Shown here: piece by piece, positions 27,138 to 37,079 of the stretch
Layout: every line of letters starts with the position of its first letter
Position numbering within the stretch: position 1 is the stretch's first letter
NCBI GenBank assembly: GCA_963798505.1
Contig: CAWCTX010000011.1
Span: 124,001-188,000, forward strand
DNA from: CAVWSM01 sp963798505
Lineage (GTDB): Bacteria; Actinomycetota; Actinomycetes; Jiangellales; Jiangellaceae
Reading direction: 5' to 3'
DNA: 64,000 nt
Notes under the pieces: generated by a model
Databases searched by the model: none
Told to the model about the DNA's origin: nothing
Seen by the model: only the letters and a program-made list of their open reading frames with translations
Translations under genes and position numbers: made by a program

Positions 27138-28931
27138 ATGGGCCACTACCGAAGCAACCTGCGCGACCTGCGCTTCAACCTGTTCGAGGTGCTCGGGCTG
27201 GGTGAGCTGCTCGGGACGGGCCGCTTCGCGGAGCTCGACGCGGAGACCGTCGAGGACATGCTTGCCGAGGTGGAGCGGCTTGCCTCCGGACCCGTGGCCG
27301 AGTCGTTCATCGAGGCCGACCGGAATCCGCCGGTGTACGACCCGGCCACCTGTTCGGTCACGATGCCCGAGGCGTTCAAGCGGTCGTACGACGCGTACAT
27401 GGCCGCCGAGTGGTGGCGGCTCGACCTGCCGCCCGCGCTCGGCGGGGTCGCCGCTCCCCGCGTCCTGTGGTGGGCGCTCATGGAGATGATCCAGGGCGCG
27501 CAGGCGGCGGTCTACATGTTCAGCGGCGGGCCTGGCTTCGGCGGGCTGCTGCACAGCATGGGTACCGAGGAGCAGCAGCGGGTCGCAGAGCTCATGGTCG
27601 ACCGCCAGTGGGGCGCCACGATGGTGCTCACCGAGCCCGACGCCGGCTCGGATGTCGGCGCGGGCCGCACCAGGGCCGTGCGCCAGGCCGACGGTAGCTG
27701 GCACATCGAGGGCGTGAAGCGGTTCATCACGTCTGCCGAGCACGACCTCGCGGAGAACATCGTGCACTTCGTGCTGGCCCGACCGGAGGGTCATGGGCCG
27801 GGCACCAAGGGCCTGTCGATGTTCCTCGTGCCGAAGTTCCACTTCGACCCGGAGACCGGCGAGCTGGGCGCGCGCAACGGTGTCTACGCGACCAACGTCG
27901 AGAAGAAGATGGGCCTGAAGGTCTCGACGACCTGCGAGCTCACCTTCGGCGAGAACGAGCCCGCCGTCGGCTGGCTGGTCGGCGACGTGCACGACGGCAT
28001 CGCCCAGATGTTCAAGGTCATCGAGTCCGCGCGCATGCAGGTCGGGGTCAAGGCGATCGGCACCCTGTCGACCGGCTACCTCAACGCGCTCGACTACGCG
28101 CGCAGCCGCGTGCAGGGCCCAGACCTGGCGCAGTTCAGCGACAAGACCGCACCGCGCGTCACCATCGACCAGCACCCCGACGTGCGACGGATGCTCATGC
28201 TGCAGAAGGCGTACGCCGAGGGCCTGCGCGCGGTCTACCTCTATACCGCCAGCCAGCTCGACCTCGGGGTCAGCGCGGTCAACGACCTGCTGCTGCCCAT
28301 CGTCAAGGGCGTCGGGTCGGAGCGGTCCTACGAGCTGCTCGCGCAGTCGCTGCAGACGCTCGGCGGATCGGGCTTCCTGCAGGACTACCCGATCGAGCAG
28401 TACGTCAGAGACACGAAGATCGACACGCTGTACGAGGGCACCACCGGTATCCAGGGGCAGGACTTCTTCTTCCGCAAGATCGTGCGCGACGACGCGAAGG
28501 CCCTCACGGTCGTCGTCGACGAGATCGAGGCCTTCGTCGAGACGCTCGAGCACGACGGCCGGCTCAAGCTCGAGGCGGACCGCCTGGCCGCCGCACTGGG
28601 CAACGTCATCGAGATGGTCGACCTCATGCGCGGGTGGAACGACGCCGCTGCCGACCAACCGGAGGAGATCTACAAGGTCGGCCAGAACACCACCCGGCTG
28701 CTCATGAGTGTCGGCGACCTGCTCATCGGCTGGCTGCTGCTGCGGCAGGCCGCCGTCGCACAGGACGCGCTCGCGCGAGGAGCAAGCGGTGCGGACGAAG
28801 ACTTCTACGCGGGCAAGGTCGCGGTCGCCCACTTCTTCGCCGCAACCGTGCTGCCCGAGCTCGCTGCCCGCCGCCGCGTGGTCGAGGAGACCGACAACAC
28901 CCTCATGGACGTCGCGGACGGGGCGTTCTGA
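27138..28931 (+). CDS. Acyl-CoA dehydrogenase with AcylCoA_DH_N and C-terminal extension (FadE5-like)
   Basis: 597 residues. It starts with the short N-terminal module HYRSNLRDLRFNLFEVLGLG, followed by the dehydrogenase core (WGATMVLTEPDAGSDVGAGR, FAD contacts; KRFITSAEHDL) and the C-terminal dh_C domain. The catalytic base is the Glu in LYEGTTGIQG near residue 433. It removes hydrogens at C2-C3 of a CoA thioester using FAD. First gene of the operon; its TGA overlaps ATG of the TetR gene by one base. Confidence 0.94.
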   Translation: MGHYRSNLRDLRFNLFEVLGLGELLGTGRFAELDAETVEDMLAEVERLASGPVAESFIEADRNPPVYDPATCSVTMPEAFKRSYDAYMAAEWWRLDLPPALGGVAAPRVLWWALMEMIQGAQAAVYMFSGGPGFGGLLHSMGTEEQQRVAELMVDRQWGATMVLTEPDAGSDVGAGRTRAVRQADGSWHIEGVKRFITSAEHDLAENIVHFVLARPEGHGPGTKGLSMFLVPKFHFDPETGELGARNGVYATNVEKKMGLKVSTTCELTFGENEPAVGWLVGDVHDGIAQMFKVIESARMQVGVKAIGTLSTGYLNALDYARSRVQGPDLAQFSDKTAPRVTIDQHPDVRRMLMLQKAYAEGLRAVYLYTASQLDLGVSAVNDLLLPIVKGVGSERSYELLAQSLQTLGGSGFLQDYPIEQYVRDTKIDTLYEGTTGIQGQDFFFRKIVRDDAKALTVVVDEIEAFVETLEHDGRLKLEADRLAAALGNVIEMVDLMRGWNDAAADQPEEIYKVGQNTTRLLMSVGDLLIGWLLLRQAAVAQDALARGASGADEDFYAGKVAVAHFFAATVLPELAARRRVVEETDNTLMDVADGAF

Positions 28932-29554
28932 TGCCCCGGCCCAGGACCATGACCGCCGACGGCGACGTCCGCACACGCATCCTCGCCGCCGCGGTCGAGC
29001 TGTTCGCCGAGCGGAGCTTCGAGGGAACCCCCGTGCAGGAGATCGTCGAACGTGCGGGTGTCACCAAGGGTGCGATGTACCACTACTTCAAGGCGAAGGA
29101 AGATCTGCTCTTCGAGATCTACAGCGCCGTCTACCGCGAGCAGTTCGCGTCGCTCGAGCGCATCCTCGCCAAGAAGGAAGACCCGGCCACGACGCTCCGA
29201 GCAGTGATCGAGGACGTCGTCACGATGACGGCCACCTACATCCGCGAGGCGCGGGTGTTCGTGCGGGACTCCTGGCGCATCGATGCCGCGCGCTGGCACG
29301 AGCTGCAGGCCGACTGGCGGCGCTACCAGGACTCGGTACGCGCAGTCATCCGCGATGGCCAGGATTCCGGGGTGTTCAGCGCGGCGGCCTCGCCCGAGGT
29401 CGTCTCGTGGTCGATCTTCGGCCTGACCAACTCGATGCCTACCTGGTTCCGGCCGGACGGCCCCAAGCCGGCCACCGTGATTGCGTCGGAGCTCGCCGAT
29501 CTCGTCCTCGCCGGCCTGCGGCCGACGACCACCGAAGGGGAAACCCAATCATGA
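28931..29554 (+). CDS. TetR-family regulator of the operon
   Basis: 207 residues. N-terminal HTH about residues 15-60: TRILAAAVELFAERSFEGTP, IVERAGVTKGAMYHYFKAKE. The C-domain is all helical and should bind an acyl-CoA or the pathway substrate. Codon-level coupling to the dehydrogenase upstream and the SDR downstream (ATGA overlap at 29551) means it is autoregulated with the operon. The 18-bp palindrome at 27006 is the likely site. Confidence 0.93.
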   Translation: MPRPRTMTADGDVRTRILAAAVELFAERSFEGTPVQEIVERAGVTKGAMYHYFKAKEDLLFEIYSAVYREQFASLERILAKKEDPATTLRAVIEDVVTMTATYIREARVFVRDSWRIDAARWHELQADWRRYQDSVRAVIRDGQDSGVFSAAASPEVVSWSIFGLTNSMPTWFRPDGPKPATVIASELADLVLAGLRPTTTEGETQS

Positions 29555-30309
29555 GCCGCCTCACCGGTCGTGTCGCGTTGGTCACCGGAGCCGCTCGCGG
29601 CATCGGTGCCGCTACCGCGCAGCGCCTGGCTTCCGACGGTGCCGCCGTCGCCGTCGTCGACCTGCGCGAAGCCGACACCGCCGAGACCGTCGACGCGATC
29701 CGGAGCAAGGGTGGCACTGCGATCGGCATCGGTGCCGACGTGTCCGTCGCCGACCAGGTCGAGGCAGCGGTGGACCGCACGGTTGCCGAGCTAGGCGGCA
29801 TGCACATCCTCGTCAACAACGCCGGCATCATCCGCGACAACCTGCTGTTCAAGATGACCGAGGACGACTGGGACGCCGTCATGGCGGTCCACCTGCGCGG
29901 CGCGTTCCTGTGCTCGCGGGCCGCCCAGCGGCACATGGTCGAGCAGCGCTGGGGCAAGATCGTCAACATCAGCTCCACCTCGGCGCTCGGCAACCGTGGC
30001 CAGGCCAACTACGCAGCCGCCAAGGCCGGCATGCAGGGCTTCACCCGGACCCTCGCCATCGAGCTCGGGCCGTTCGGCATCAACGTCAACTCAGTCGCAC
30101 CCGGCTTCATCGCCACGGCAATGATCGACCAGACCGCGCAGCGCATGGGCGTCAGCAGCGAGGACTTCGCCAAAGCAGCCGCCGATGCGCTCCCGCTGCG
30201 CCGGTTCGGCGTGCCCGACGACATCGCCGGCGTCATCGCGTTCCTCGTCAGCGACGACGCGTCGTACATCACCGGGCAGAACATCTACGTCGACGGTGGC
30301 CACCGCTGA
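29551..30309 (+). CDS. FabG-type SDR, 3-oxoacyl reductase/3-hydroxyacyl dehydrogenase
   Basis: 252 residues with an intact active site: cofactor motif TGAARGIGAATAQRLA, NNAG (LVNNAGIIRDNLLFKMTE), Ser in VNISSTSALGN, and YAAAK. C-terminal ITGQNIYVDGGH. In this operon it more likely oxidises a 3-hydroxyacyl-CoA than serves fatty acid synthesis. Starts inside the TetR stop. Confidence 0.94.
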   Translation: MSRLTGRVALVTGAARGIGAATAQRLASDGAAVAVVDLREADTAETVDAIRSKGGTAIGIGADVSVADQVEAAVDRTVAELGGMHILVNNAGIIRDNLLFKMTEDDWDAVMAVHLRGAFLCSRAAQRHMVEQRWGKIVNISSTSALGNRGQANYAAAKAGMQGFTRTLAIELGPFGINVNSVAPGFIATAMIDQTAQRMGVSSEDFAKAAADALPLRRFGVPDDIAGVIAFLVSDDASYITGQNIYVDGGHR

Positions 30310-31744
30310 TGCCAGAGCTCCACGAGCTGGATGCGCTCGCGCAGGCGGCCGCCATCCAAGCAGGGGAGGTGAGCTCGAGCGAGCTCGTCGACCACCACCT
30401 CGCCCGTGTCGCCGCCTACGACGCCCAGCTCGGCGCGTTCATCACCGTCACCGCCGACACGGCTCGCGACGAGGCGCGGCGGGCGGACAAGCGACTGCGC
30501 GAGGGCGACACCGCCGGGCTCTCCCCGCTGTTCGGCGTACCCACCGCAGTCAAGGACCTTGCGGCGACCGCCGGCGTACGCACGACGTTCGGCTCGGTCG
30601 CGTTCGCCGAGTTCGTGCCGGAGGTCGACGCACACACTGTCACGCTCATGCGCGAGTCCGGTCTGGTGAGCCTCGGCAAGACCAACACACCGGAGTTCGG
30701 CGCGTCCGCCTACACGGACAACGACGTTGCACATTCAGCCCGTACGCCGTGGGATCGCACCCGCTCCGCGGGCGGGTCGAGCGGTGGCGCAGCGGCGGCC
30801 GTCTCTGCGGCGATGGTGCCGGTCGCCCACGGCAGCGATGGCGGCGGCTCCCTGCGCATCCCCGCGAGCGCCTGCGGCGTGTTCGGCTTCAAGCCGTCGC
30901 GCGGGCGGGTGAGCAACGGACCGCTCGGCGCTCGACGTCACGGGTCTCGGCGTGCAGGGCCCCATCGCACGGACCGTACGGGACGCCGCCGCGATGCTCG
31001 ACGTGCTCGCCGTGCCGATGCCGGGCGATCCGTTCTGGGCACCGCCCCAGCCCGAGGGTAGGACGTTTCTCGACGCTGCCAGACGTGACCCGGGTCGGCT
31101 GCGCATCGCCCGCTACGCCGACCCTGGCCTGCCCGGCATCGACGTCGACCCGGCGTGCGTGGAGGCCTACGAGGAGGCGTCTCGGCTGCTGTCCGATCTC
31201 GGGCACGAGGTCGAGGACATCGCCAACCCGTTCGGCGCGGAGTTCGAGCAGCCGTTCATCGTCACCTGGGCCGTGCAGCAGCTCGCGCTCCCGCTGCCCG
31301 ACGACGCGGAGCCGCTCCTGCGGCCGATGACCCGCTGGTGGCGGGACCTGGCACGAGCCACGAGCGCCGGCGAGCTCTTCGATGCGCTCGCGGCGATGCA
31401 GCTCGGCGCCCGCCGCGTGCTGACCGCGCTCGACCGCTTCGACGCGCGTACTCACTCCGACGCTTGCGATGCTGCCGCAGCCGCCACAGTGGTTCACCGA
31501 GCCTGCCGACCGGGACGTCGAGCGCCAGCGGCAGACCGAGTTCAGCCCATTCACTGCGGCGTTCAACATCACCGGCCAGCCGTCGGCGAGCCTGCCGCTG
31601 CACTGGACCGCCGACGGGCTGCCCGTGGGCGTCATGCTCAGCGGCCGGCCCGCCGGCGACGCGCAGCTGCTCTCGCTATGCGCGCAGGTCGAGGCCGCGC
31701 GCCCGTGGCGAGATCGTGGGCTCACAATCACCGGAGGAATCTGA
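30309..31744 (+). CDS. Amidase signature-family amidase, two frameshifts
   Basis: Hydrolyses an amide. The first frame carries Lys of the catalytic triad (TAVKDLAAT), cis-Ser and Ser nucleophile (RSAGGSSGGAAAAVSAAM, HGSDGGGSLRIPA). Near 30930 the sequence must skip one base to continue as LDVTGLGVQGPIARTVRD; near 31447-31455 another skip leads to VLTPTLAMLPQPP and the normal end SLCAQVEAARPW. Together about 477 residues, the family length. Both catalytic parts are in the first frame. An amidase inside a CoA-catabolism operon suggests the starting compound is an amide, or that the operon handles a fatty amide. Confidence 0.85.
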
Positions 31745-32193
31745 TGACATTCGCCTCGATCGACGACCTGCGGGCCGCCGTCGGCACCGATCTCGGCACG
31801 AGCGACTGGGTCGACATCGACCAGAATCGCATCGACCTCTTTGCCGACGCCACCGACGACCACCAGTGGATCCACGTCGACCCCGAGCGTGCCGCGGCGG
31901 GCCCGTTCGGCACCACCATCGCGCACGGCTTCCTCACCCTGTCGCTGCTGCCGAGCCTGGGAGAAGGGCTCAGCGACGTCGAAGGCGCGAAGATGGGCGT
32001 CAACTACGGGCTCAACAAGGTGCGCTTCCCAGCCCCGGTGCCCGTCGGGTCACGCGTGCGCGCACACGTACGGCTGCTCTCAGTCGACGACGTACCCGGC
32101 GGTGTCCAAGTGGTCACGCAGGTGACGATCGAGCGCGAGGGCGGAGACAAGCCCGTCTGCGTCGCCGAGTCCGTGTCCCGCATCTACGTATGA
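31744..32193 (+). CDS. MaoC-family hydratase
   Basis: 149 residues, single hot-dog fold. The hydratase motif DATDDHQWIHVDPERAAAG supplies the Asp and His that activate water, followed by IAHGFLTLSLLP. It adds water across a 2-enoyl-CoA and gives the (R)-3-hydroxy product typical of MaoC proteins. Complements the acyl-CoA dehydrogenase and SDR in the same operon. The ATG overlaps the amidase stop by one base. Confidence 0.94.
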   Translation: MTFASIDDLRAAVGTDLGTSDWVDIDQNRIDLFADATDDHQWIHVDPERAAAGPFGTTIAHGFLTLSLLPSLGEGLSDVEGAKMGVNYGLNKVRFPAPVPVGSRVRAHVRLLSVDDVPGGVQVVTQVTIEREGGDKPVCVAESVSRIYV

Positions 32194-32993
32194 CCACGCG
32201 CATGGACCTGCGGGGCGCACGCGTTGTCATCACCGGTGCCGGGAACGGCATCGGGGCCGCGATGGCGCGACGGTTCGCCCGCGATGGTGCCCGTGTCGTC
32301 GTCAACGACCGTGACGCGGTCGCCGCGCGGCGGGTTGCGGACGACATCGACAGGTACGCCGTCACTGGTGACGTGGCTCGTGCCGGCGAGACCGAGGCCC
32401 TGGTGGCAGCCGCGCGCGAGCGGCTCGGCGGCATCGACCTGTTCTGCGCCAACGCGGGCGCGGGCACTCCCGGTGGGCCGGATGCCGACGACGAACAGTG
32501 GGACGCCGCCTGGCAGGTCAACGTCATGGCGCACGTACGCGCGGCGCGGGCGCTCCTGCCCGAGTGGCTCGAACGGGGCAGCGGGCACTTCCTGGCGAGC
32601 GTGTCGGCCGCCGGACTGCTGACCATGCTGGGGTCCGCGCCATACTCCGTCACCAAGCACGGCGCGCTCGCGTTCGCCGAGTGGCTGTCGACGACGTACG
32701 GCGATAAGGGCATCACCGTGCAAGCCCTCTGCCCGCAAGGCGTACGCACCGCGATGCTCGCCGAAACCGGGCACGCCGGGCAGTTGCTGCTGACCGACAC
32801 GGCCGTGTCCCCCGAGGAGGTCGCCGACATGGTCGCGGCGTCGCTCGGCAACGGCTTCTTGATCCTTCCACATCCGGAGGTGCGCGACTACTACGCGATT
32901 CGCGCATCGGACACCGACCGTTGGCTCGCGGGCATGCGGCGACTGCAAAGCCGCCTCGACGCCCTGAAGGACACACAGGAGGCACGGACATGA
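32190..32993 (+). CDS. SDR-family dehydrogenase
   Basis: 267 residues. TGAGNGIGAAMARRFARDG cofactor motif, CANAGAGTPGG in place of NNAG, Ser in LASVSAAGLLT, and YSVTK for the catalytic Tyr and Lys. The C-terminus is extended (HPEVRDYYAIRASDTDRWLA). Second SDR of the operon, overlapping maoC by four bases. Probably acts on a different hydroxy group from the FabG-type enzyme. Substrate unknown. Confidence 0.92.
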   Translation: MTTRMDLRGARVVITGAGNGIGAAMARRFARDGARVVVNDRDAVAARRVADDIDRYAVTGDVARAGETEALVAAARERLGGIDLFCANAGAGTPGGPDADDEQWDAAWQVNVMAHVRAARALLPEWLERGSGHFLASVSAAGLLTMLGSAPYSVTKHGALAFAEWLSTTYGDKGITVQALCPQGVRTAMLAETGHAGQLLLTDTAVSPEEVADMVAASLGNGFLILPHPEVRDYYAIRASDTDRWLAGMRRLQSRLDALKDTQEART

Positions 32994-33975
32994 GGGCATG
33001 GCAGGTTGACCGGTTCGGCGAGCCGGGCGACGTCATGAGTCTGGTCGACATCGACGCGCCGACGCCAGGTGCCGGTCAGGTGCTCGTTCGCGTGCGCGCG
33101 GTCGCGTTGAACTTCCCGGATGTGCTCATGTGTCGTGGCCAGTACCAGATACGACCCGAGTTTCCGTACACCCCGGGTGTCGAGCTGTGCGGCACGGTCG
33201 AAGCGCCTCGGCCCCGACGTCACAGGCTTCGCCATCGGCCAGCGCGTCATCGGCGTTCCGGCTCCTGCCGAGCTGGTGCGCTGGCCGAGTTCTCGCTGGT
33301 CCCGCCGATGAGTTGCTGCCCGCGCCCGACTCGCTGGATGACGCGCAGGCCAGCGCCTTCCAGATCGCATACCAGACGGGCTGGTTCGGCCTGCACCGAC
33401 GAGCGCGCCTGCAGCCGGGCGAGACGCTGCTCGTGCACGCGGCCGCGGGTGGTGTTGGCAGCGCTGCGGTGCAGCTCGGCAAGGCTGCCGGCGCCAGGGT
33501 CATCGCCGTCGTCGGCGGTCCCGACAAGGCCAAGGTGGCACTCGCCCTGGGCGCGGACGTCGTCGTCGACCGCCGCGAGGAGGACGTTGTCGCCGTCGTC
33601 AAGGCGGCGACCGGTGGGCGCGGTGCGGACGTTGTCTACGACCCGGTCGGCGGTGCCGCGTTCACCGCATCCACCAAGTGCATCGCCTTCGAAGGCCGCA
33701 TCGTCGTCGTGGGCTTCGCTAGCGGTGACATCCCCGCGCCGCCGCTGGGCCATGCGCTGGTCAAGAACTACGCGATCGTCGGCCTCCATTGGGGCCTCTA
33801 CAAGAAGCACGACCCTGCCGCCGTGCACCAGGCGAACGTCGAGCTCACCCGGCTCGCGTCCGAGGGTGTCGCCGTGCCGCTGGTCAGCGAGCAGGTCCCG
33901 TTCGTTTCCGCGGCCGACTGGCTGACCCGGCTGGCGGCCGGTGACACCGTCGGGCGCGTCGTGGTGCAGGTATGA
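32990..33975 (+). CDS. Zinc-free MDR oxidoreductase, NADPH:quinone reductase type, frameshifted
   Basis: MDR/quinone oxidoreductase (QOR) fold of about 325 residues. N-terminal piece RVRAVALNFPDVLMCRGQYQ, core GETLLVHAAAGGVGSAAVQL for NADPH and GADVVVDRREEDVVAVVKAA, C-terminal VSAADWLTRLAAGDTVGRVV. Frame changes occur near 33205 (GTVEA to RLGPDVTGFAIGQRV), and in 33275-33315 (to GALAEFSLVP and then ADELLPAPDSLDD), so at least three steps of one base. It reduces quinones or enoyl compounds. Starts in the stop of the SDR gene. Confidence 0.84.
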
Positions 33976-35013
33976 CCGTCGACGTCGTGGGGCTCGACCT
34001 GCACCGGCTCACTCGGCACCTCGCGGACGTCGCCCCCGGACTCGTGGGCGGGCCGCTGACCGCCGAGCTGATCCCCGGCGGCAAGTCCAACCTGTCCTAT
34101 GTCGTGAGCGACGGCGTCAGCCGCTGGGTCCTGCGGCGGCCACCGCTGGGTCACGTGCTCGCCACCGCGCACGACATGACCCGCGAGCACCGGGTCATCA
34201 CCGCGCTGGCCCCGACGCCGGTGCCCGTGCCACGCACCGTGCTGCTGTGCGAGGAGGCCGGACGTGCTAGGCGCGCCGTTCTTCCTGATGGAGCACGTCG
34301 CCGGCACCGTCTACCGCAGCGCCGAGCAGACCCGCGCGTTGCAGACGTACCGGTGCCACACGATCGCGTACGACCTCATCGATGTGCTCGCCGAATTGCA
34401 CGACGTCGACGCCGCGGCGGTGGGGCTCGGTGACTTCGGTCGTCCAGACGGTTTCCTCGACCGGCAGCTGCGACGGTGGAAGGCCCAGCTCGACGCCTCC
34501 CGCAGCCGTCCCGTGCGCGGCATCGACGAGCTCCACAAGCGGCTGTCCGCCGACGTCCCGGCCAGTGCCGCGGCTGCGATCGTGCACGGCGACTTCCGCC
34601 TCGACAACGTCCTGGTCGGCGACGACGACCACATCGCGGCGGTCCTCGACTGGGAGATGGCCACCCTCGGCGACCCGCTCGCCGACCTCGGCCTGCTGCT
34701 CGTCTACTGGGACGGCCTCGCCGCCATCCCGGACAACGCCGTGTCCAGCGCCGTCATGGCGGGCACCGCCTTCCCGCCGGGCGGCGATCTCGTCGCACGG
34801 TACGCAACGCGTCGCGACGTCGACCTGTCGCGGCTCGACTGGTACGTCGCACTCGGCTGCTTCAAGCTCGCGGTCATCGCCGAGGGCATCCACTACCGGC
34901 ACGCCGCCGGCCAGACGGTCGGTCCGGGCTTCGACACGATCGGTGATGTCGTGGAGCCGCTCGTGGAGCTGGGCCTGTCCACCCTCGCCGGCGGCTTAGC
35001 AAAGGAGCGGTGA
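33972..35013 (+). CDS. APH/ACAD10-11-like phosphotransferase, one frameshift
   Basis: Kinase of the aminoglycoside-phosphotransferase fold in the group that travels with acyl-CoA dehydrogenases. Pieces: ELIPGGKSNLSYVVSDG and WVLRRPPLGHVLATAHDM at the N-terminus; catalytic loop IVHGDFRLDNVLVG and metal Asp in AAVLDWEMATLGDPLADLG. A one-base skip near 34259 joins LCEEA to DVLGAPFFLMEHVAGTVYR. Full length would be 346 residues. Mammalian ACAD10/ACAD11 carry this kinase fused to a dehydrogenase, and LvaA of levulinate catabolism phosphorylates 4-hydroxyacyl-CoA. Coupled to the dehydrogenase next door. Confidence 0.88.
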
Positions 35014-36249
35014 TGGACTTCGGCTACGACGCCAAGACCGAGGAGCTGCGCGGGCGACTGCTCGCGTTCATGGACGAGCACGTCTACCCGGCCGAGGCCG
35101 TGCACCGCCAGCAGCTCGCCGAGGTGCCGGAGTTCAGCACCCCGCCGGTGGTCGAGGAGCTCAAGGCCAAGGCCCGCGAGCTGGGTCTGTGGAACCTGTT
35201 CCTGCCGCACCACCCGCTCGGCGCCGGGCTCAGCAACGTGCAGTACGCACCGCTCGCGGAGATCACCGGACGCAGCCCGCACCTCGCGCCCGAGGCGCTC
35301 AACTGCAACGCCCCCGACACCGGCAACATGGAAGTGCTGGCGATGTTCGGCACGCCCGAGCAGCAGGAGCGCTGGCTCAAGCCGCTGCTCGACGGCACGA
35401 TCCGCTCGGCATTCGGCATGACCGAGCCCGACGTCGCCTCATCCGACGCGACCAACATCGGCACCCGGATCGAGCGCGACGGCGACACCTACGTCATCAA
35501 CGGCCGCAAGTGGTGGTCGTCCGGCGGCATGAACCCACGCGCCGAGATCTTCATCGTCATGGGCAAGACCGATCCCGACGCCGAGCGGCACCGTCAGCAG
35601 AGCATGATCCTGGTGCCGCGCGACACCCCGGGCATCACGGTGCGCCGCTCGACCACCGTCTTCGGCTACGCCGACCGCTGGCACGGCGGTCACGCCGAGG
35701 TCGTCGTACGACAACGTCCGGGTGCCGGCGACCAACCTCATCGGTGGCGAGGGCGACGGGTTCGCGATCGCGCAGGCTCGCCTCGGGCCGGGCCGCATCC
35801 ACCACTGCATGCGGCTCATCGGCATGGCCGAGCGGGCCTTCGAGCTCATGTGCCGGCGCGCCAACGAACGCATCGCGTTCGGCAAACCGCTGGCCGCTCA
35901 GGGCGTGGTGGGCGAGTGGATCGCCGAGGCGCGCGTACGCATCGAGCAGGCGCGGCTGCTCGTGCTCAAGACCGCCTGGCTTATGGACACCGTCGGCAAC
36001 AAGGGCGCGCACACCGAGATCCAGGCCATCAAGATTGCCACCCCGTCGATGGCCGAGTGGGTCATCGACAAGGCCATCCAGGTGCACGGCGGCGCGGGCG
36101 TGAGCCAGGACTTCCCGCTCGCCGAGTTCTGGGCCGGCGCCCGCGTGCTGCGGCTCGCCGACGGCCCAGACGAAGTGCACAAGATGTCGCTCGCCAAGCG
36201 CGAGCTGCGTCGCTTCGCCCTACCAACCGACAAGGAGCACCATGCGTAA
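35013..36249 (+). CDS. ACAD10/11-like acyl-CoA dehydrogenase, one frameshift
   Basis: Acyl-CoA dehydrogenase fold, about 411 residues if mended. First frame: GLWNLFLPHHPLGAGLSNVQ, AFGMTEPDVASSDATNIGTR (FAD/substrate), INGRKWWSSGGMN. One extra base near 35706 and the sequence continues YDNVRVPATNLIGGEGDGF, ANERIAFGKPLAAQGVVG, QVHGGAGVSQDFPLAEFWAG and LADGPDEVHKMSLAKREL, the signature of the ACAD11 group. In that group it acts on a phosphorylated 4-hydroxyacyl-CoA, eliminating phosphate to give a 2-enoyl-CoA. Start ATG overlaps the kinase stop by one base. Confidence 0.89.
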
Positions 36250-36325
36250 CGCCGTCATCGTCGCCACGGCCCGCTCGCCGATCGGCCGGGCGGTGAAGGG
36301 GTCGCTCGCCGACGTACGACCGATG
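36242..36325 (+). pseudogene. 5-prime stub of a thiolase (acetyl-CoA acyltransferase)
   Basis: ATG 36242 with AAGGAG at perfect spacing reads NAVIVATARSPIGRAVKGSL then ADVRP, an exact thiolase N-terminus, and then stops being thiolase. About 365 residues including the active cysteine are missing. The next in-frame residues belong to nothing; the ligase fragment begins at 36328. The missing step is the thiolytic cleavage that would finish this beta-oxidation operon. Confidence 0.82.
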
Positions 36326-36327
36326 CG

Positions 36328-37028
36328 ATGGAACGCCACCAGGTCACTGTGTTCGTCGGGGTTCCCACGATGTTCCATGCGCTGCTCAATGCCGACCTCG
36401 GTGACCGGAAGCTTTCGGCGTTCCGCATCGCGAGCTCGGGTCGGCGCGTCGATGCCCGGCCCCGATCCTGCATGCGTTCGAGGAGCGGTTCGGCGTCGTG
36501 ATCCTCGAGGGCTACGGGATGTCAGCCGACCGGGCGGGTGTTGCCATCGGGGTCCGAGCAGGTCGGCGAGTTGCAGCTGCGCGGCCACAACGTCACCAAG
36601 GGGTACTTGGGCGACCCGGAGGCCACGGCCGACGCGCTGCGAGACGGCTGGCTGCGCACCGGAGACCTCGTCTACCGCGACGACGAAGGGTTCTTCTTCG
36701 TCGTCGACCGCATCAAGGACCTCATCATCCGAGGCGGCTACAACGTCTACCCGCGCGAGGTAGAAGAAGTCCTGTACGCACATCCTGACGTGAGCGAGGC
36801 CGCCGTCATCGGCCGGCCGGATCCGCGGTTGGGGGAAGAGATTGTCGCCGTCGTGACCGCGCGGCCAGGCCGGTCGATCGACGAGGCCGACGTCATCGCG
36901 TTCTGCAAGGCGCGGCTGCCCCGTACAAGCAACCGCGCGAGGTCCGGGTCGTCGACGCGCTTCCCAAGAACGCCACCGGAAAGCTCCTCAAGCGCGAGCT
37001 CCGGATGTGGAGCGAGTCCGAGGGCTGA
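36328..37028 (+). pseudogene. 3-prime remnant of an AMP-forming acyl-CoA ligase with internal losses
   Basis: Begins in mid-domain at ERHQVTVFVGVPTMFHALLN, continues to FEERFGVVILEGYGMS, and loses about 45 residues near 36530-36538 before VLPSGSEQVGELQLRGHNVT. Then it holds the C-terminal domain: DGWLRTGDLVYRDDEGFFFV, VDRIKDLIIRGGYNVYPREV, and after another shift near 36925 the final LPKNATGKLLKREL. The P-loop half is absent. The reaction (acid + ATP + CoA) would start the pathway. Stop TGA at 37026-37028. Confidence 0.83.
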
Positions 37029-37079
37029 CTCGCGCATTCCCGAGCTCCATGACGTGATCTCGTCGGCATGGACTTCTGG

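Noticed and set aside
26691..28976. A 761-residue minus-strand open frame opposite the acyl-CoA dehydrogenase and TetR genes.
   Set aside because: It is the high-GC shadow of the real genes, Arg/Val/His-rich with no family motifs.
30889..31926. Long minus-strand frame across the amidase gene.
   Set aside because: Composition is that of an antisense shadow; the amidase motifs on the plus strand are decisive.
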